A DNA stretch of 58,068 bases from CAYREV01 sp964423345 (GCA_964423345.1 CAYREV010000017.1:1-58068); one strand, 5' to 3'; positions 17,238-26,612 are shown, counted from the first letter of the stretch. The notes: a model not told the origin generated them from the letters alone. Made by a program: numbers and translations.

Positions 17238-18869
17238 TTAAACCTGTATGACCCCTGTTTTAAACTCCTCCAAATCCGGATTGTGATTGGCGCAGGCTAT
17301 GGCATGGGAGATACGCTCCCTGGTTTCAATGGGATTGATAATGGCATCCACCCATAAGCGGGCTGCCGCATAGCGAACATCCGTTTGTTGTTCATAACGG
17401 TCTCTAATCTCTTTCATAATCTTCTCCTGTTCCTCCTCGGTGATCTCTTCTCCTTTTTTCTCCAGTGCCGATACCCGTATCTGAGTAAGGACCTTGGCAG
17501 CCTGGGTCCCTCCCATAACAGCTATCTGTGCAGAGGGCCAGGCATACATAAACCTTGGATCGTAAGCACGTCCGCACATCGCATAGTTACCCGCCCCGTA
17601 ACTGTTGCCTACTACAATGGTTATCTTGGGCACTGTGCTATTGGCAACGGCATTGACCATCTTTGCACCGTCCTTGATAATACCACCGTGTTCGCTTCTC
17701 TTACCGATCATAAACCCGGTAACATCCTGGAGAAAAATAATCGGGATCTTTTTCTGGTTGCAGTTCATGATAAAGCGGGCCGACTTGTCGGCACTGTCGG
17801 AATAGATCACGCCCCCAATCTGCATTTCGCCTTTCCTGGTTTTTACCACCTTGCGCTGGTTGGCAACAATGCCCACGCTCCAGCCATCAATACGGGCATA
17901 GCCGGTAACCACGGTTTGACCGTAGCCATCCTTGAATTCGGTAAAGCTGTCTTTATCCACCAGGCACTCAAGAATTTCATGCATATCGTAGGCCTTGTTG
18001 CGGTCGTCAGGCAGGATATCCAACAGGTCAACCGGGTCCCTCGCCGGATCTTCAGGCTCGCTTCGGTTGAAACCCGCCTTGTCAAAAGGCCCCAGCTTGT
18101 CAACCAGGTCGCGCACAGTCTCCAGGCAGCTTTCATCGTCCTCCATCTTGTAGTCGGTTACCCCGCTGATTTCGGTATGCGTAGTGGCACCCCCCAGCGT
18201 CTCGTTATCCACATCTTCCCCAATAGCGGCTTTAACCAGGTAGCTTCCCGCCAGAAATACGCTTCCTGTGCCATCGACAATCAGTGCCTCATCACTCATA
18301 ATAGGCAGATAGGCACCTCCGGCCACACAACTGCCCATGATCGCGGCTATCTGGGGTATGCCCTTTGCACTTATCACTGCATTATTGCGGAAAATACGAC
18401 CAAAATGATCCTTGTCGGGAAATATCTGATCTTGCATGGGGAGATACACTCCCGCCGAATCCACCAGGTAGATGATGGGCAGGTGATTCTCAAGGGCTAC
18501 TTCTTGGGCTCTCAGATTTTTTTTGGCAGTGATAGGAAACCATGCTCCCGCCTTGACGGTGGCATCGTTGGCTACTATCACGCAGCTGCGTCCGGAGATC
18601 TCTCCCACACCCACTACCACTCCCCCCGAGGGACATCCACCCTCTTCCTCATACATGTCGTACCCTGCCCAAAGGCCCAGTTCGTAAAATCGGGAATCAT
18701 CGTCAATCAATAGATCGACGCGTTCTCTTGCTGTCAGCTTCCCCTTTTTATGCTGTTTTTCTATGCGCTTCTCACCGCCGCCTTTCTTAATTTCAGCTTC
18801 CGTTTTGTTGATATTCTTGATCAGTTCCTTAAGCGGTGAAATATCAGGAGTGTCGTCATTTACTTTCAT
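17238..18869 (-). CDS. Acyl-CoA carboxylase beta (carboxyltransferase) subunit, methylcrotonoyl-CoA carboxylase-like
   Basis: A 543-residue crotonase-fold carboxyltransferase with N- and C-terminal halves. Blocks include KLTARERVDLLIDDDSRFYE, VYLPMQDQIFPDKDHFGRIF, IMGSCVAGGAYLPIMSDEA and FLAGSYLVKAAIGEDVD. They continue with ETLGGATTHTEISGVTD and, in the C-half, GNSYGAGNYAMCGRAYDPRF. The YLPMQD..FPD..HFGRIF and VKAAIGE pattern is closest to methylcrotonoyl-/geranyl-CoA carboxylase beta rather than propionyl-CoA carboxylase, suggesting leucine or branched-chain degradation. No biotin-carrier alpha subunit lies in the window. It is a single gene on the minus strand, divergent from the GWxTD gene. 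Confidence 0.88.
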   Translation of the reverse strand: MKVNDDTPDISPLKELIKNINKTEAEIKKGGGEKRIEKQHKKGKLTARERVDLLIDDDSRFYELGLWAGYDMYEEEGGCPSGGVVVGVGEISGRSCVIVANDATVKAGAWFPITAKKNLRAQEVALENHLPIIYLVDSAGVYLPMQDQIFPDKDHFGRIFRNNAVISAKGIPQIAAIMGSCVAGGAYLPIMSDEALIVDGTGSVFLAGSYLVKAAIGEDVDNETLGGATTHTEISGVTDYKMEDDESCLETVRDLVDKLGPFDKAGFNRSEPEDPARDPVDLLDILPDDRNKAYDMHEILECLVDKDSFTEFKDGYGQTVVTGYARIDGWSVGIVANQRKVVKTRKGEMQIGGVIYSDSADKSARFIMNCNQKKIPIIFLQDVTGFMIGKRSEHGGIIKDGAKMVNAVANSTVPKITIVVGNSYGAGNYAMCGRAYDPRFMYAWPSAQIAVMGGTQAAKVLTQIRVSALEKKGEEITEEEQEKIMKEIRDRYEQQTDVRYAAARLWVDAIINPIETRERISHAIACANHNPDLEEFKTGVIQV

Positions 18870-19002
18870 AGAAGCGGAAATTGTGAGATAATGTTTTCTA
18901 TTTCAGAGCGTTCCCAAAATAACGAATTTTAGGAATCGTGAAAGGATAAGTGTCGATACAATCGATTTCTTCTCATATTTAATGTATTATCTTATTTAAA
19001 TG

Positions 19003-19010
19003 TAAATTTG
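19003..19010 (+). promoter_or_regulatory. Candidate Bacteroidota-type -7 element upstream of the GWxTD gene
   Basis: TAAATTTG matches the TAnnTTTG -7 consensus known from Bacteroidota, 24 bases before the chosen ATG. No clear TTG -33 element is visible at the usual spacing. This is a pattern match only. Confidence 0.3.
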
Positions 19011-19033
19011 TAAGAGCAAAAACAGGGTTGTCC

Positions 19034-20428
19034 ATGTCCCATAAATTTTCAAGGGCCTTTTCCGGCTTCATTATCCTTCTTATTCTGGCTTCGGCCAACT
19101 CCTTTGCGCAGGGAAGGGTGACGTACCAGGACCTGGCTGCACGCAGCGATCAGCAGAATATCTATATCGATTTTTTCACCTTGCCGGCTAGCGGAGATAA
19201 GTCGGTTCAGTTCGTCAGTACTTTTCGTATAAATTATAATTTCCTGCCATTCAAGAAACTTAAGTCCCCGTCAGGCTCCAACCGGTTCTACAGTCATGTG
19301 GGGTTGAATATGGAGGTCTTTAAAGCCCGAAAAAAAAGAGACAGGGATGAGGAAATACCCATCAAGGGAATGTCTTCCGTAGTGCGTACTGCATGGTCAG
19401 ATACCGCTTTTGCCAAAAACTACGAACAAACCCAGTCGAACGAATCTTATATCGATGGATTCATGAAAGTGGATGTGGAGCCTGGACTTTATAACTATAT
19501 GCTCCAGTTAAAGCGTGGGGAAAGCATCCAGGAACAGAACTCCAGAACCAGGCAAATCCATATCAGGTCATTCAGGGACAAAAAACTGGGTAAAGTCATT
19601 TTTGCCGATAATGTACGGGACCGTAATAACAGCAAGCAGCTTGAGTTGCTGAATCTCGGACAACAGGTTTATTACGGCAAGGATTTTTATGCACTGCTGT
19701 ACATACCGTCATATGATGAAAATGAGAGTTACGCTATATCAGTCAATAGAATTGACATTTCAAGAGAGGATACAACGTTTCAAAATGAAGTATTTTCAAC
19801 CAAATTAAACCCGGAGAATATACAGCATAATACACGCCCCACCCTGGCTAAAGAGAGCGGCAAGATCATCCTTTCCCTCAATACAGAGAAAGGCTCCCAC
19901 ACCTATGCCCTGGTAAAAATTCCAAACAGGAAATTCCCCAACGCCATATACCGCATTCAGATCACCCAAAATGGTGACGCCACGCCTGTAAGTATAGGAG
20001 TTTTTCGATCTCTGTGGACCGATATGCCCACCAGCCTGCTTAACCTGGATGTAGCCACAGAAATGCTGCGGTTCATTATTAGCGAGGAAAGCCTGAATAA
20101 ACTTAAAAAAGGTTCCGAGGCAGAACGGGAAAAGAAATTCCGGGAGTTTTGGAAATCCAAGGATCCCACCCCCAATACGGAATTTAACGAGCTTATGGCT
20201 GAATACTATCGCAGGATCGACTATGCCTACGAACAATTCAGTACGGTAAACATGCTGGGTTATAACAGTGATCAGGGCAAAATCTATATTCGGAACGGAC
20301 CTCCCAAAAATATTGAGCGGAAATATCCGACCGGGGAACCCACGGTTGAAATATGGACCTACGAAGATCGGAAGTTCGTTTTTCAGGCGACGTCCGGTTT
20401 CGGAGACTTTCGCCTCCTTCGCAATTAG
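19034..20428 (+). CDS. GWxTD domain-containing exported protein
   Basis: A 464-residue protein from the ATG at 19034, which has AGGG six bases upstream. An in-frame TTG at 19028 is less likely. A signal peptide runs to about residue 26 (ANSFAQG). A beta-rich middle is followed by the GWxTD domain at about 350-464, with FWKSKDPTPNTEFNE, YYRRIDYAYEQF, KIYIRNGPPKNIE and the closing EIWTYEDRKFVFQ. The name-giving motif is degenerate (GYNSDQG in place of GWxTDRG). The role of the family is unknown; it is common in Bacteroidota-type exported proteins. The gene overlaps the convergent propeller lipoprotein gene by 4 bases. Confidence 0.8.
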   Translation: MSHKFSRAFSGFIILLILASANSFAQGRVTYQDLAARSDQQNIYIDFFTLPASGDKSVQFVSTFRINYNFLPFKKLKSPSGSNRFYSHVGLNMEVFKARKKRDRDEEIPIKGMSSVVRTAWSDTAFAKNYEQTQSNESYIDGFMKVDVEPGLYNYMLQLKRGESIQEQNSRTRQIHIRSFRDKKLGKVIFADNVRDRNNSKQLELLNLGQQVYYGKDFYALLYIPSYDENESYAISVNRIDISREDTTFQNEVFSTKLNPENIQHNTRPTLAKESGKIILSLNTEKGSHTYALVKIPNRKFPNAIYRIQITQNGDATPVSIGVFRSLWTDMPTSLLNLDVATEMLRFIISEESLNKLKKGSEAEREKKFREFWKSKDPTPNTEFNELMAEYYRRIDYAYEQFSTVNMLGYNSDQGKIYIRNGPPKNIERKYPTGEPTVEIWTYEDRKFVFQATSGFGDFRLLRN

Positions 20429-21504
20429 ATATCGGATTTCAGAATTTTACCATCCCCACTGCCCATATTGCCACTGTCAACTACATAAATGTGGGTATTA
20501 TCCAATGTAATATTTGCGCTGCTGTTAATATTGGAGCAGGGAACCGCCTTATCGGGCGTACCTCCGCTTTTAGGGACCTTGAACACCCCTTCCCCGGCCA
20601 CATAGTAGATATCCGTTGCATGGGTGATCACCGCTCTGGGATTGGTTAGGTCATCATCAATAATCGACACCCCTCCCCCTTCCGCCGGCATTGAAAACAC
20701 CTGGCCGGGCTCCGTGATCTCCACCCAATATAGTATTCCCTCATCCAGCACCAGCGAAAAGAGTCCCTGGGTAGATGCAAAGCCGTTTGCAAGGGTATCC
20801 AGGGAGCTGCCATCTTTTTTTAGCCTGAGGATCATGCCGTCGGACTGGGTATCCAGTATATAAAAATATTGGTCATCCAGAGTCACGGACTGTGGGATGA
20901 AGCCCTCTCCCCTTCCAATATCCTCAACCGATCCCCCCTGCTTGGATACACAACGGACGGCCGAGCCTCCCACCTGCTCCCCAAAGCAAAGCCTGTCATT
21001 ATCCAGTACCATGCTTACCGGAAAAAAAATGTCATAAGGGGATTGCGAGCCATCCGGCTGTAAGGGAAAACCTTCTGCAAGTACGGTAGTCTCGCTGGAA
21101 TCTTTACTGACCTTTTTTACGGCACCGTTTTTGTCATCCGTGCCATGATCAATCCAGTAGAGGTGTGTCTCATCAATTTCAAATCCGTTGACGTTTTTAA
21201 GGGGGCCGGCCAATATCGTTACCTTTCCCCCCTCTTTGGATACCGACTTTAACCATCCTTCCCCGGTATCCTGGTCGGCATCATACCAGTAGAGCGAAGA
21301 CTCGTCTTCCACTATATGGCTAAGGGCAAAGCCGACCGCCTGGTCAAATGGAAAGGAAAGATTCGTTGCGATCTCATCGCAGTTGATCTCGGTAGGCGGT
21401 GGACTGGAATCGTTATCCTGATTGTTGTTTCCTGAATCGGTGGTGCTGCAGGCCAGCAGTACCCCTAAGAATGCGATACCCAAAGAAGAGCTGTATTTAT
21501 TCAT
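20425..21504 (-). CDS. Lipoprotein with YWxD-type beta-propeller repeats
   Basis: A 359-residue protein with a lipobox (VLLACS, Cys19) and a low-complexity Ser/Asn/Asp linker. Then follow about six to seven repeats of roughly 45 residues built on LYWxD ... VxKxGG. Examples are SLYWYDADQD, HLYWIDHGTDD, YFYILDTQSDG, ILYWVEITEPG, DIYYVAGEG and HIYVVDSGNMG. This resembles the YWTD/DUF5050 propeller class, which usually serves for binding rather than catalysis. It is probably an outer-membrane surface or periplasmic lipoprotein of unknown ligand. It converges with the GWxTD gene, overlapping by 4 bases. Confidence 0.7.
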   Translation of the reverse strand: MNKYSSSLGIAFLGVLLACSTTDSGNNNQDNDSSPPPTEINCDEIATNLSFPFDQAVGFALSHIVEDESSLYWYDADQDTGEGWLKSVSKEGGKVTILAGPLKNVNGFEIDETHLYWIDHGTDDKNGAVKKVSKDSSETTVLAEGFPLQPDGSQSPYDIFFPVSMVLDNDRLCFGEQVGGSAVRCVSKQGGSVEDIGRGEGFIPQSVTLDDQYFYILDTQSDGMILRLKKDGSSLDTLANGFASTQGLFSLVLDEGILYWVEITEPGQVFSMPAEGGGVSIIDDDLTNPRAVITHATDIYYVAGEGVFKVPKSGGTPDKAVPCSNINSSANITLDNTHIYVVDSGNMGSGDGKILKSDI

Positions 21505-21727
21505 GGTCCGGCCCTCATTATATTTAAGGAACCCTCCCGATGTATATATACCTTTAATGTACTGATTATTATTATTTTAAATATTAAATGATTATAACAT
21601 TTAAGATCATTCCGGCCATGATTATGACTGCCTTTCGTGAGGCCTGTCTCCGAAAAAGCAAATTGATATTTGCCTGAGGAGCCTTACCTTTAACAAGAGG
21701 GGTAAACAAGCGCATAATAATAGTTAC

Positions 21728-22732
21728 ATGTCACTTCATATAGCCATAAGTCTCGGCGACATTAACGGAATAGGTCCGGAGGTCGTTTTAAAGATGCTAT
21801 CCGACGGATATCCCGAGGATACCACCCCTGTTATCCTGGGTAGTGTTCAGGCAGTAAACTATTATCGAGACCTGTTGAATATAGATCTTGACTATCATCC
21901 CGTTGATGATTCTATGAACCTCAAGAAAAACAAGGTCAATGTACTCGACCCCGACAACGCAAATTATGCCCCTCAGCCCGGAGAACTAAGAAGGGAAAGC
22001 GGCAAGATGGCCATGCAAGCGGTAGAGCTGGGAATTGATCTGTGCAACTCCGGTCGTGCCGACGCCCTGGTTACCGCACCCATTTCGAAAGAGTCGGTAA
22101 ACCGGGCCGGTTATGATATTCCCGGGCATACCGAATTCCTGGCAGAAAAAACAGCTTGTGAAAATTATATGATGATGCTGGTTAACGACTCCCTTCGAGT
22201 GGGCCTGGCAAGCATCCACGTACCACTTGCCCGGGCCTCTTCCCTGGTAACGGAGGAACTGCTGCTTCGCAAACTTGATACCATGAACCAAAGCCTGAAA
22301 AAAGATTTTGGAATTACACATCCCAAAATAGCGGTACTTGGGCTTAACCCTCATGCAGGCGACGGGGGAATTATCGGGAGCGAGGAGATTGAGACCATTA
22401 ACCCTGCCCTTGAAAAAGCACAATCACGGAATATCCAAGCCGGCGGACCTTTTGCAGCCGACGGATTTTTTGGCAATAGGAAATACATCCAGTACGACGG
22501 TATCCTTGCAATGTATCACGATCAGGGTCTGATCCCCTTTAAAACACTATCATTTGGTACCGGGGTCAATTTTACGGCCGGACTGCCCATTATAAGAACT
22601 TCACCCGACCATGGAACGGCTTTCGACATAGCAGGTAAAAACCGGGCCGATACTTCATCCTTTGCCGAGGCTTATAAACTGGCCGTCAAGCTGGCACGGA
22701 ATCGCCAAGAACAGATTGCGCATGAAGGATAA
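21728..22732 (+). CDS. pdxA: 4-hydroxythreonine-4-phosphate dehydrogenase PdxA
   Basis: A 334-residue enzyme oxidising 4-phosphohydroxy-L-threonine in the DXP-dependent vitamin B6 pathway. It opens with AISLGDINGIGPEVVLKML. Metal ligand histidines sit in DIPGHTEFLAEK, LGLNPHAGDGGIIGSEE and LAMYHDQGLIPFK, followed by TSPDHGTAFDIAGK. All classical motifs are intact. It is the first gene of a tight plus-strand run: the downstream methyltransferase ATG lies inside its last codons (11-base overlap). The 223-base upstream gap is AT-rich and probably holds the promoter. Confidence 0.96.
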   Translation: MSLHIAISLGDINGIGPEVVLKMLSDGYPEDTTPVILGSVQAVNYYRDLLNIDLDYHPVDDSMNLKKNKVNVLDPDNANYAPQPGELRRESGKMAMQAVELGIDLCNSGRADALVTAPISKESVNRAGYDIPGHTEFLAEKTACENYMMMLVNDSLRVGLASIHVPLARASSLVTEELLLRKLDTMNQSLKKDFGITHPKIAVLGLNPHAGDGGIIGSEEIETINPALEKAQSRNIQAGGPFAADGFFGNRKYIQYDGILAMYHDQGLIPFKTLSFGTGVNFTAGLPIIRTSPDHGTAFDIAGKNRADTSSFAEAYKLAVKLARNRQEQIAHEG

Positions 22733-23510
22733 CTCCATACAACCGGAATACAGCAAGCTTGCCGAAATCTACGACACCCTCATGGAAAATGTGGATTATG
22801 ATATCTGGGCGGATTTCATAGATGAAATCATACAGGTTCACCATCCTCGCCCTGAATCTGTACTGGAACTGGCCTGCGGAACCGGTTCGTTGTCGCTTTC
22901 CCTGGATAAGCTTATGTGTTATGAGATCATGGGGACCGACAAATCGCTACACATGATACAAAAGGCCCGTCAGAAGAAAGAAAAGCAAAATAGCAGGGTC
23001 GATTTCAGGAAAATGGACTTCCTGAATATTGAACTATCCCGGACTTTTGATGTAGTAGTTGCTATCTTTGACAGTATAAACTACCTGCATAAACCTACTT
23101 ATATCAAACAGTTGCTGAATCAGGTTAAAAAAGTTATAGATAGCCGAAGCCTCTTTGTTTATGACTTTACCACGCCTAAGAATTCCCTGCAGTCTATCAA
23201 ATACCTGGATAAGGAACGCGGCCATACTCCCGGCAACTATCAGTATTACCGAACCAGCCGGTACGACTCCGAGGAACAGATACATCATAACAACTTCATG
23301 ATTGAAAAGGTTGCCGATGACGGTGAAACCGTGATTGAACAATACACCGAACATCATCGACAGCGCATATATACATTAAAACAGATGGTCAACATCATCG
23401 GGGAAACGGATTTTGAAATAGTTGCCAAATACGATGCTTTTGATCTTATTGAAGCTACCGATAACAGTTTAAGAATAACCATGGTTTTAAGATGTCCCAC
23501 AATTCAGTAA
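22722..23510 (+). CDS. Class I SAM-dependent methyltransferase
   Basis: A 262-residue Rossmann-fold methyltransferase. The ATG at 22722 is preferred over an in-frame upstream start within pdxA, because the family-like sequence begins YSKLAEIYDTLMENVDYD. SAM motif I is VLELACGTGSLSLSL, followed by MGTDKSLHMIQKARQK and the DVVAIFDSINYL region (read as FDVVVAIFDSINYL). It resembles methyltransf_25/11 proteins annotated generically in Bacteroidota; no substrate can be assigned. It overlaps pdxA by 11 bases and ftsE by 19 bases, so translation of the three is likely coupled. Confidence 0.8.
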   Translation: MKDNSIQPEYSKLAEIYDTLMENVDYDIWADFIDEIIQVHHPRPESVLELACGTGSLSLSLDKLMCYEIMGTDKSLHMIQKARQKKEKQNSRVDFRKMDFLNIELSRTFDVVVAIFDSINYLHKPTYIKQLLNQVKKVIDSRSLFVYDFTTPKNSLQSIKYLDKERGHTPGNYQYYRTSRYDSEEQIHHNNFMIEKVADDGETVIEQYTEHHRQRIYTLKQMVNIIGETDFEIVAKYDAFDLIEATDNSLRITMVLRCPTIQ

Positions 23511-24175
23511 TTGCCTTTGACAATGTTTCCGTCAGCTATAATCACCGAAAAGTGCTTGACGGTATAGACTTCACCCTTGATAACGGTGAATTCACTTACC
23601 TGATTGGACAAACAGGAGCCGGGAAAAGCTCCTTTCTTCGTCTGATCTACCGGGACCTGCTGCCCGATTCGGGGACGGTTCGAGTGGCCGATATGGAGGT
23701 CAACTCCCTCCCCGACAAAAAAGTGCCCTACCTTCGCCGCCGGCTGGGAATAGTTTTCCAGGATTTTCAGCTGCTTCCCGATCGCACCGTTTATGAAAAT
23801 GTAGCCTTTGCCATGCAGGTAACGGGAGAAAAGAAAAGCTATATAAAGCAAAGGGCACTTGAAGTTCTGGGGATGGTCGGCCTAAGCCATAAAAGAAAAA
23901 ACATGCCCGGCGACCTGTCGGGCGGAGAACAGCAACGAGTCGTTATAGCCCGTGCCCTTGCAAATGAGCCCCGCATACTTCTGGCTGACGAACCTACGGG
24001 CAACCTGGACCCTGAAGCATCGGCTTCTATCATGGAGCTGCTCAAGCAGATAAACAACAGGGGTATGGCCGTACTCATGGTTACCCACGACTATGACACC
24101 GTCAAACAGTATCCCTTTAAGACCGTTAAGCTGGCGAACGGCAGCATCCGGGAAGTCCAGACCCAAAGCCTGTAG
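23492..24175 (+). CDS. ftsE: FtsE-like ABC transporter ATP-binding protein
   Basis: A 227-residue ATPase with Walker A GQTGAGKSSF, Q-loop FQDFQLLPDRTVYENV, signature LSGGEQQRVVIARAL and Walker B ILLADEPTGNLDP, then the H-loop MVTHD. The LLPDRTVYENV..A and EPTGNLDPE blocks are characteristic of FtsE. FtsE pairs with FtsX at the septum to activate peptidoglycan hydrolases. No ftsX lies downstream: the next gene is queG after about 70 bases. It overlaps the methyltransferase gene by 19 bases. Confidence 0.85.
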   Translation: MSHNSVIAFDNVSVSYNHRKVLDGIDFTLDNGEFTYLIGQTGAGKSSFLRLIYRDLLPDSGTVRVADMEVNSLPDKKVPYLRRRLGIVFQDFQLLPDRTVYENVAFAMQVTGEKKSYIKQRALEVLGMVGLSHKRKNMPGDLSGGEQQRVVIARALANEPRILLADEPTGNLDPEASASIMELLKQINNRGMAVLMVTHDYDTVKQYPFKTVKLANGSIREVQTQSL

Positions 24176-24247
24176 GTTTAATTAAACCGGTAGAATGACA
24201 GGTGGATATTTACGTTAGCCCATACAGCAGGTATTAAGGTATATCTC

Positions 24248-25201
24248 ATGAATATAACCAAACGCACACAACGTGTCCGCGAGGAAGCTTTGCGACTGGG
24301 CTTTGACGGTTGTGGATTTTCCAAGGCCACACGGCTGGAAAAGGAGGAAAGGCGCCTGGAGGAGTGGCTGAACCAGGGGCGTCACGGGACCATGAGCTGG
24401 ATGGAAAATCATTTCGACAAAAGAGTCGATCCTACAAAACTGGTACCGGGGGCCAAATCCGTGGTATCGGTCATCGGAAGCTATTTTCATCCCGATCATG
24501 AGCGCCAACAAAAACAAAAGGGAATACCCAGGATTGCCAAATACGCCCAGGGACGAGACTACCACAAGGTATATAAGGGCAAACTGAAGAAGCTGTTTAA
24601 TTTTACGAGGGAGCTGGTTGGTGATATTCACGGACGCATATTCGTAGATTCGGCCCCGGTACTGGACAAAACATGGGCCGTACGGTCCGGCTTGGGCTGG
24701 ATGGGCAAAAACACCAATATTCTTAATCGTGAAATTGGCTCTTTCTTCTTTATCGGAGAGATGATCATTGATGTGGATTTCCTCTACAGCACCCAGGTCA
24801 CCGACCATTGCGGTAGCTGCACAAAGTGTATCGATGCCTGTCCTACCAATGCGATCTATGAGCCCTACCGGGTCGACTCCAATAAATGTATCTCCTATTT
24901 GACGATTGAGCTCAAGGAGCAGATTCCCCAAAAGCACCGGGATGATTTAGGAGAATGGATGTATGGCTGTGATATCTGTCAGGATGTATGTCCCTGGAAC
25001 CGCGATGCCAAATATACCGGTATGGACGACCTCTACCCCCGTGATAAAATTTTGGGCCATGAAATTGACTTCTGGAAAGAATTGGATAATGAAATGTACG
25101 ACGAGCTGTTTGAGGGAAGTGCCATACGCCGGGCCAGGTTTGAAAAATACAAAGACAATGTAGCCGCTGTTGCTGAAAATATGGAAAAAAGCAATTCCTG
25201 A
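24248..25201 (+). CDS. queG: tRNA epoxyqueuosine(34) reductase QueG
   Basis: A 317-residue cobalamin- and iron-sulfur-dependent enzyme catalysing the last step of queuosine formation in tRNA (epoxyqueuosine to queuosine). The two [4Fe-4S] motifs are CGSCTKCIDACPTNAI (about 195-210) and CDICQDVCPWNRDA (about 241-254). Upstream are the family blocks YAQGRDYHKVYK, DSAPVLDKTWAVRSGLGW and GKNTNILNREIGSFFF. The C-terminal HEAT-like repeat of the longest members is absent, as in many bacteria. Confidence 0.95.
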   Translation: MNITKRTQRVREEALRLGFDGCGFSKATRLEKEERRLEEWLNQGRHGTMSWMENHFDKRVDPTKLVPGAKSVVSVIGSYFHPDHERQQKQKGIPRIAKYAQGRDYHKVYKGKLKKLFNFTRELVGDIHGRIFVDSAPVLDKTWAVRSGLGWMGKNTNILNREIGSFFFIGEMIIDVDFLYSTQVTDHCGSCTKCIDACPTNAIYEPYRVDSNKCISYLTIELKEQIPQKHRDDLGEWMYGCDICQDVCPWNRDAKYTGMDDLYPRDKILGHEIDFWKELDNEMYDELFEGSAIRRARFEKYKDNVAAVAENMEKSNS

Positions 25202-25211
25202 TTCTCTTGAA

Positions 25212-25245
25212 GTCAGTAGCTGCATTTGATGTTCCGACTACTGAC
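25212..25245. terminator. Hairpin between convergent queG and sigma factor genes
   Basis: Eight perfect pairs (GTCAGTAG at 25212-25219 with CTACTGAC at 25238-25245) lie in the 54-base gap between two converging genes. T-runs are weak on either side (GGTTTTCT follows on the plus strand). It is a plausible bidirectional terminator. Confidence 0.45.
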
Positions 25246-25255
25246 ATCCGGTTTT

Positions 25256-25894
25256 CTAAAACTTTCTCCTTTTCTCCTTAAGAGCTTTGTAAAGCATTTC
25301 CCGGGCCCTGAAGATGTGTGCTTTTACCGTACCGAGCGGAAGATCCAGCACATCCGAAATTTCCTGGTAACTCTTCTCTTCCATGTGGCGAAGCTTTATC
25401 ACCCTGCGGTATTTCTTTGGGAGGTCGTCAATGGCTTTTTGTACCATCTCCTGCCGCTGCTTCCTAATTATATCACGGTCGGTGCCGGCCGACTCGTCCT
25501 CAATTTGAAGCTGCATCTCTCCGTCGCGTGTTTTAACGGGTTCATCGATGGAAAGCGTCTGCAGCTTCTTTTTACGCAGGTAATCGATGGTATTATTGGT
25601 CGCAATGCGATACAGCCACGTTGAGAAGGCATAATCGGTACTGTAGCGGTTCAGGTTGTCGAAAGCTTTCATAAAAGCTTCCTGCACCAGGTCATTTACC
25701 TGCTCCTTGTCTTTCACCATCTTTAAAATATGGAAATAGAGGGCCCTCTGGTACTTTTCAACCAGTTCTGTGTAGGCTTTATCATCTCCACCGATAGCAC
25801 GCTCGACCAGTAGATCATCCTCCCTGCTGCTTTCTGAGGCGTTTTCACGGGGTGATCCTGTAGATTGAGACTGTGAACCCTTCTCTTCCGACAT
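25256..25894 (-). CDS. RNA polymerase sigma factor, sigma-70 family ECF (RpoE-like)
   Basis: A 212-residue protein. After a Ser/Glu-rich N-terminus (about 1-25), region 2 spans about 28-115, with VNDLVQEAFMKAFDNL and FSTWLYRIATNNTIDYLRK. Region 4 covers about 145-205, with LPKKYRRVIKLRHMEEKSYQ and the recognition helix LPLGTVKAHIFRAREML. It directs transcription of a stress- or envelope-type regulon; no anti-sigma gene is adjacent on either side. A gap of over 180 bases separates it from the divergent outer-membrane protein gene, which may be a target. Confidence 0.92.
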   Translation of the reverse strand: MSEEKGSQSQSTGSPRENASESSREDDLLVERAIGGDDKAYTELVEKYQRALYFHILKMVKDKEQVNDLVQEAFMKAFDNLNRYSTDYAFSTWLYRIATNNTIDYLRKKKLQTLSIDEPVKTRDGEMQLQIEDESAGTDRDIIRKQRQEMVQKAIDDLPKKYRRVIKLRHMEEKSYQEISDVLDLPLGTVKAHIFRAREMLYKALKEKRRKF

Positions 25895-26122
25895 TTAAAG
25901 TGTAAATACCATATTTATTCGTCAAATATTCACGGGCAAACTTAGTGAAAGTAATGCTTTATTCCCATTAAGTAGTACAGAATGACTCCCCTGTTTAATA
26001 AAACGGGATCCTTAGGAACATATAAAAGTTATAACAGTTAGGGATTATATGTCAGGGGTTATTTAACTGAGATTTACATGAGTATATCACATAAAACTAA
26101 TCAAATAATACCTCTCACCGTT

Positions 26123-26590
26123 ATGAAGAAAATATTTACCATATCAGTACTGGCATTCAGCATGCTATTGATATCTTTAAATCAGGCCCGGGCCCAATCG
26201 GATTTCACGGTAGGCGGCGGACTCAATTATGCCACCTGGATTGAAGCCGTGGGCATTCAGGGTGGAGTCACTTATGGATTTACCGACGATATTACCGGTG
26301 CGGCGAACTTTACCCTCTTTTTCCCGGGCGGCTATGAGTTCTACGAGTTCAATTTCAACGGCCATTATGATATCGTCTCCCAGGCTAATGTAGATGTATA
26401 CGGCCTGGCGGGATTAAATCTTGCTACAAGTGATGTTGCATTGGGCGTCTCAAATTCTGAGTTGGGAATCAATCTCGGAGCGGGTGCTGAATTTGGAATC
26501 GGTTTCAGCAACTTCTACACTGAGCTGAATTATGTGCTCAGTGATTTCAATAAACTAAATATAGCAGCCGGTTTCCGTGTTGGTATTTAG
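26123..26590 (+). CDS. Small outer-membrane beta-barrel-like protein
   Basis: A 155-residue protein from the ATG at 26123. The signal peptide (MKKIFTISVLAFSMLLISLN, cleaving near ARAQ) begins exactly there, so an in-frame ATG at 26078 is rejected. The mature part alternates aromatic/Gly strands (FTVGGGLNYATWIEAVGIQG, TYGFTDDITG, ELGINLGAGAEFGIGF) and ends FRVGI. This fits an eight-stranded barrel of the porin/OmpA-like fold class, function unknown. A strong intrinsic terminator follows 22 bases after the stop. Confidence 0.75.
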   Translation: MKKIFTISVLAFSMLLISLNQARAQSDFTVGGGLNYATWIEAVGIQGGVTYGFTDDITGAANFTLFFPGGYEFYEFNFNGHYDIVSQANVDVYGLAGLNLATSDVALGVSNSELGINLGAGAEFGIGFSNFYTELNYVLSDFNKLNIAAGFRVGI

Positions 26591-26612
26591 AACAAAAAAT
26601 CCTTTTTATCAT

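Noticed and set aside
17385..18713. 442-codon open frame antisense to the acyl-CoA carboxylase gene
   Set aside because: The opposite strand encodes an unmistakable carboxyltransferase with all blocks. The antisense product shows no recognisable domain and has shadow-frame composition.
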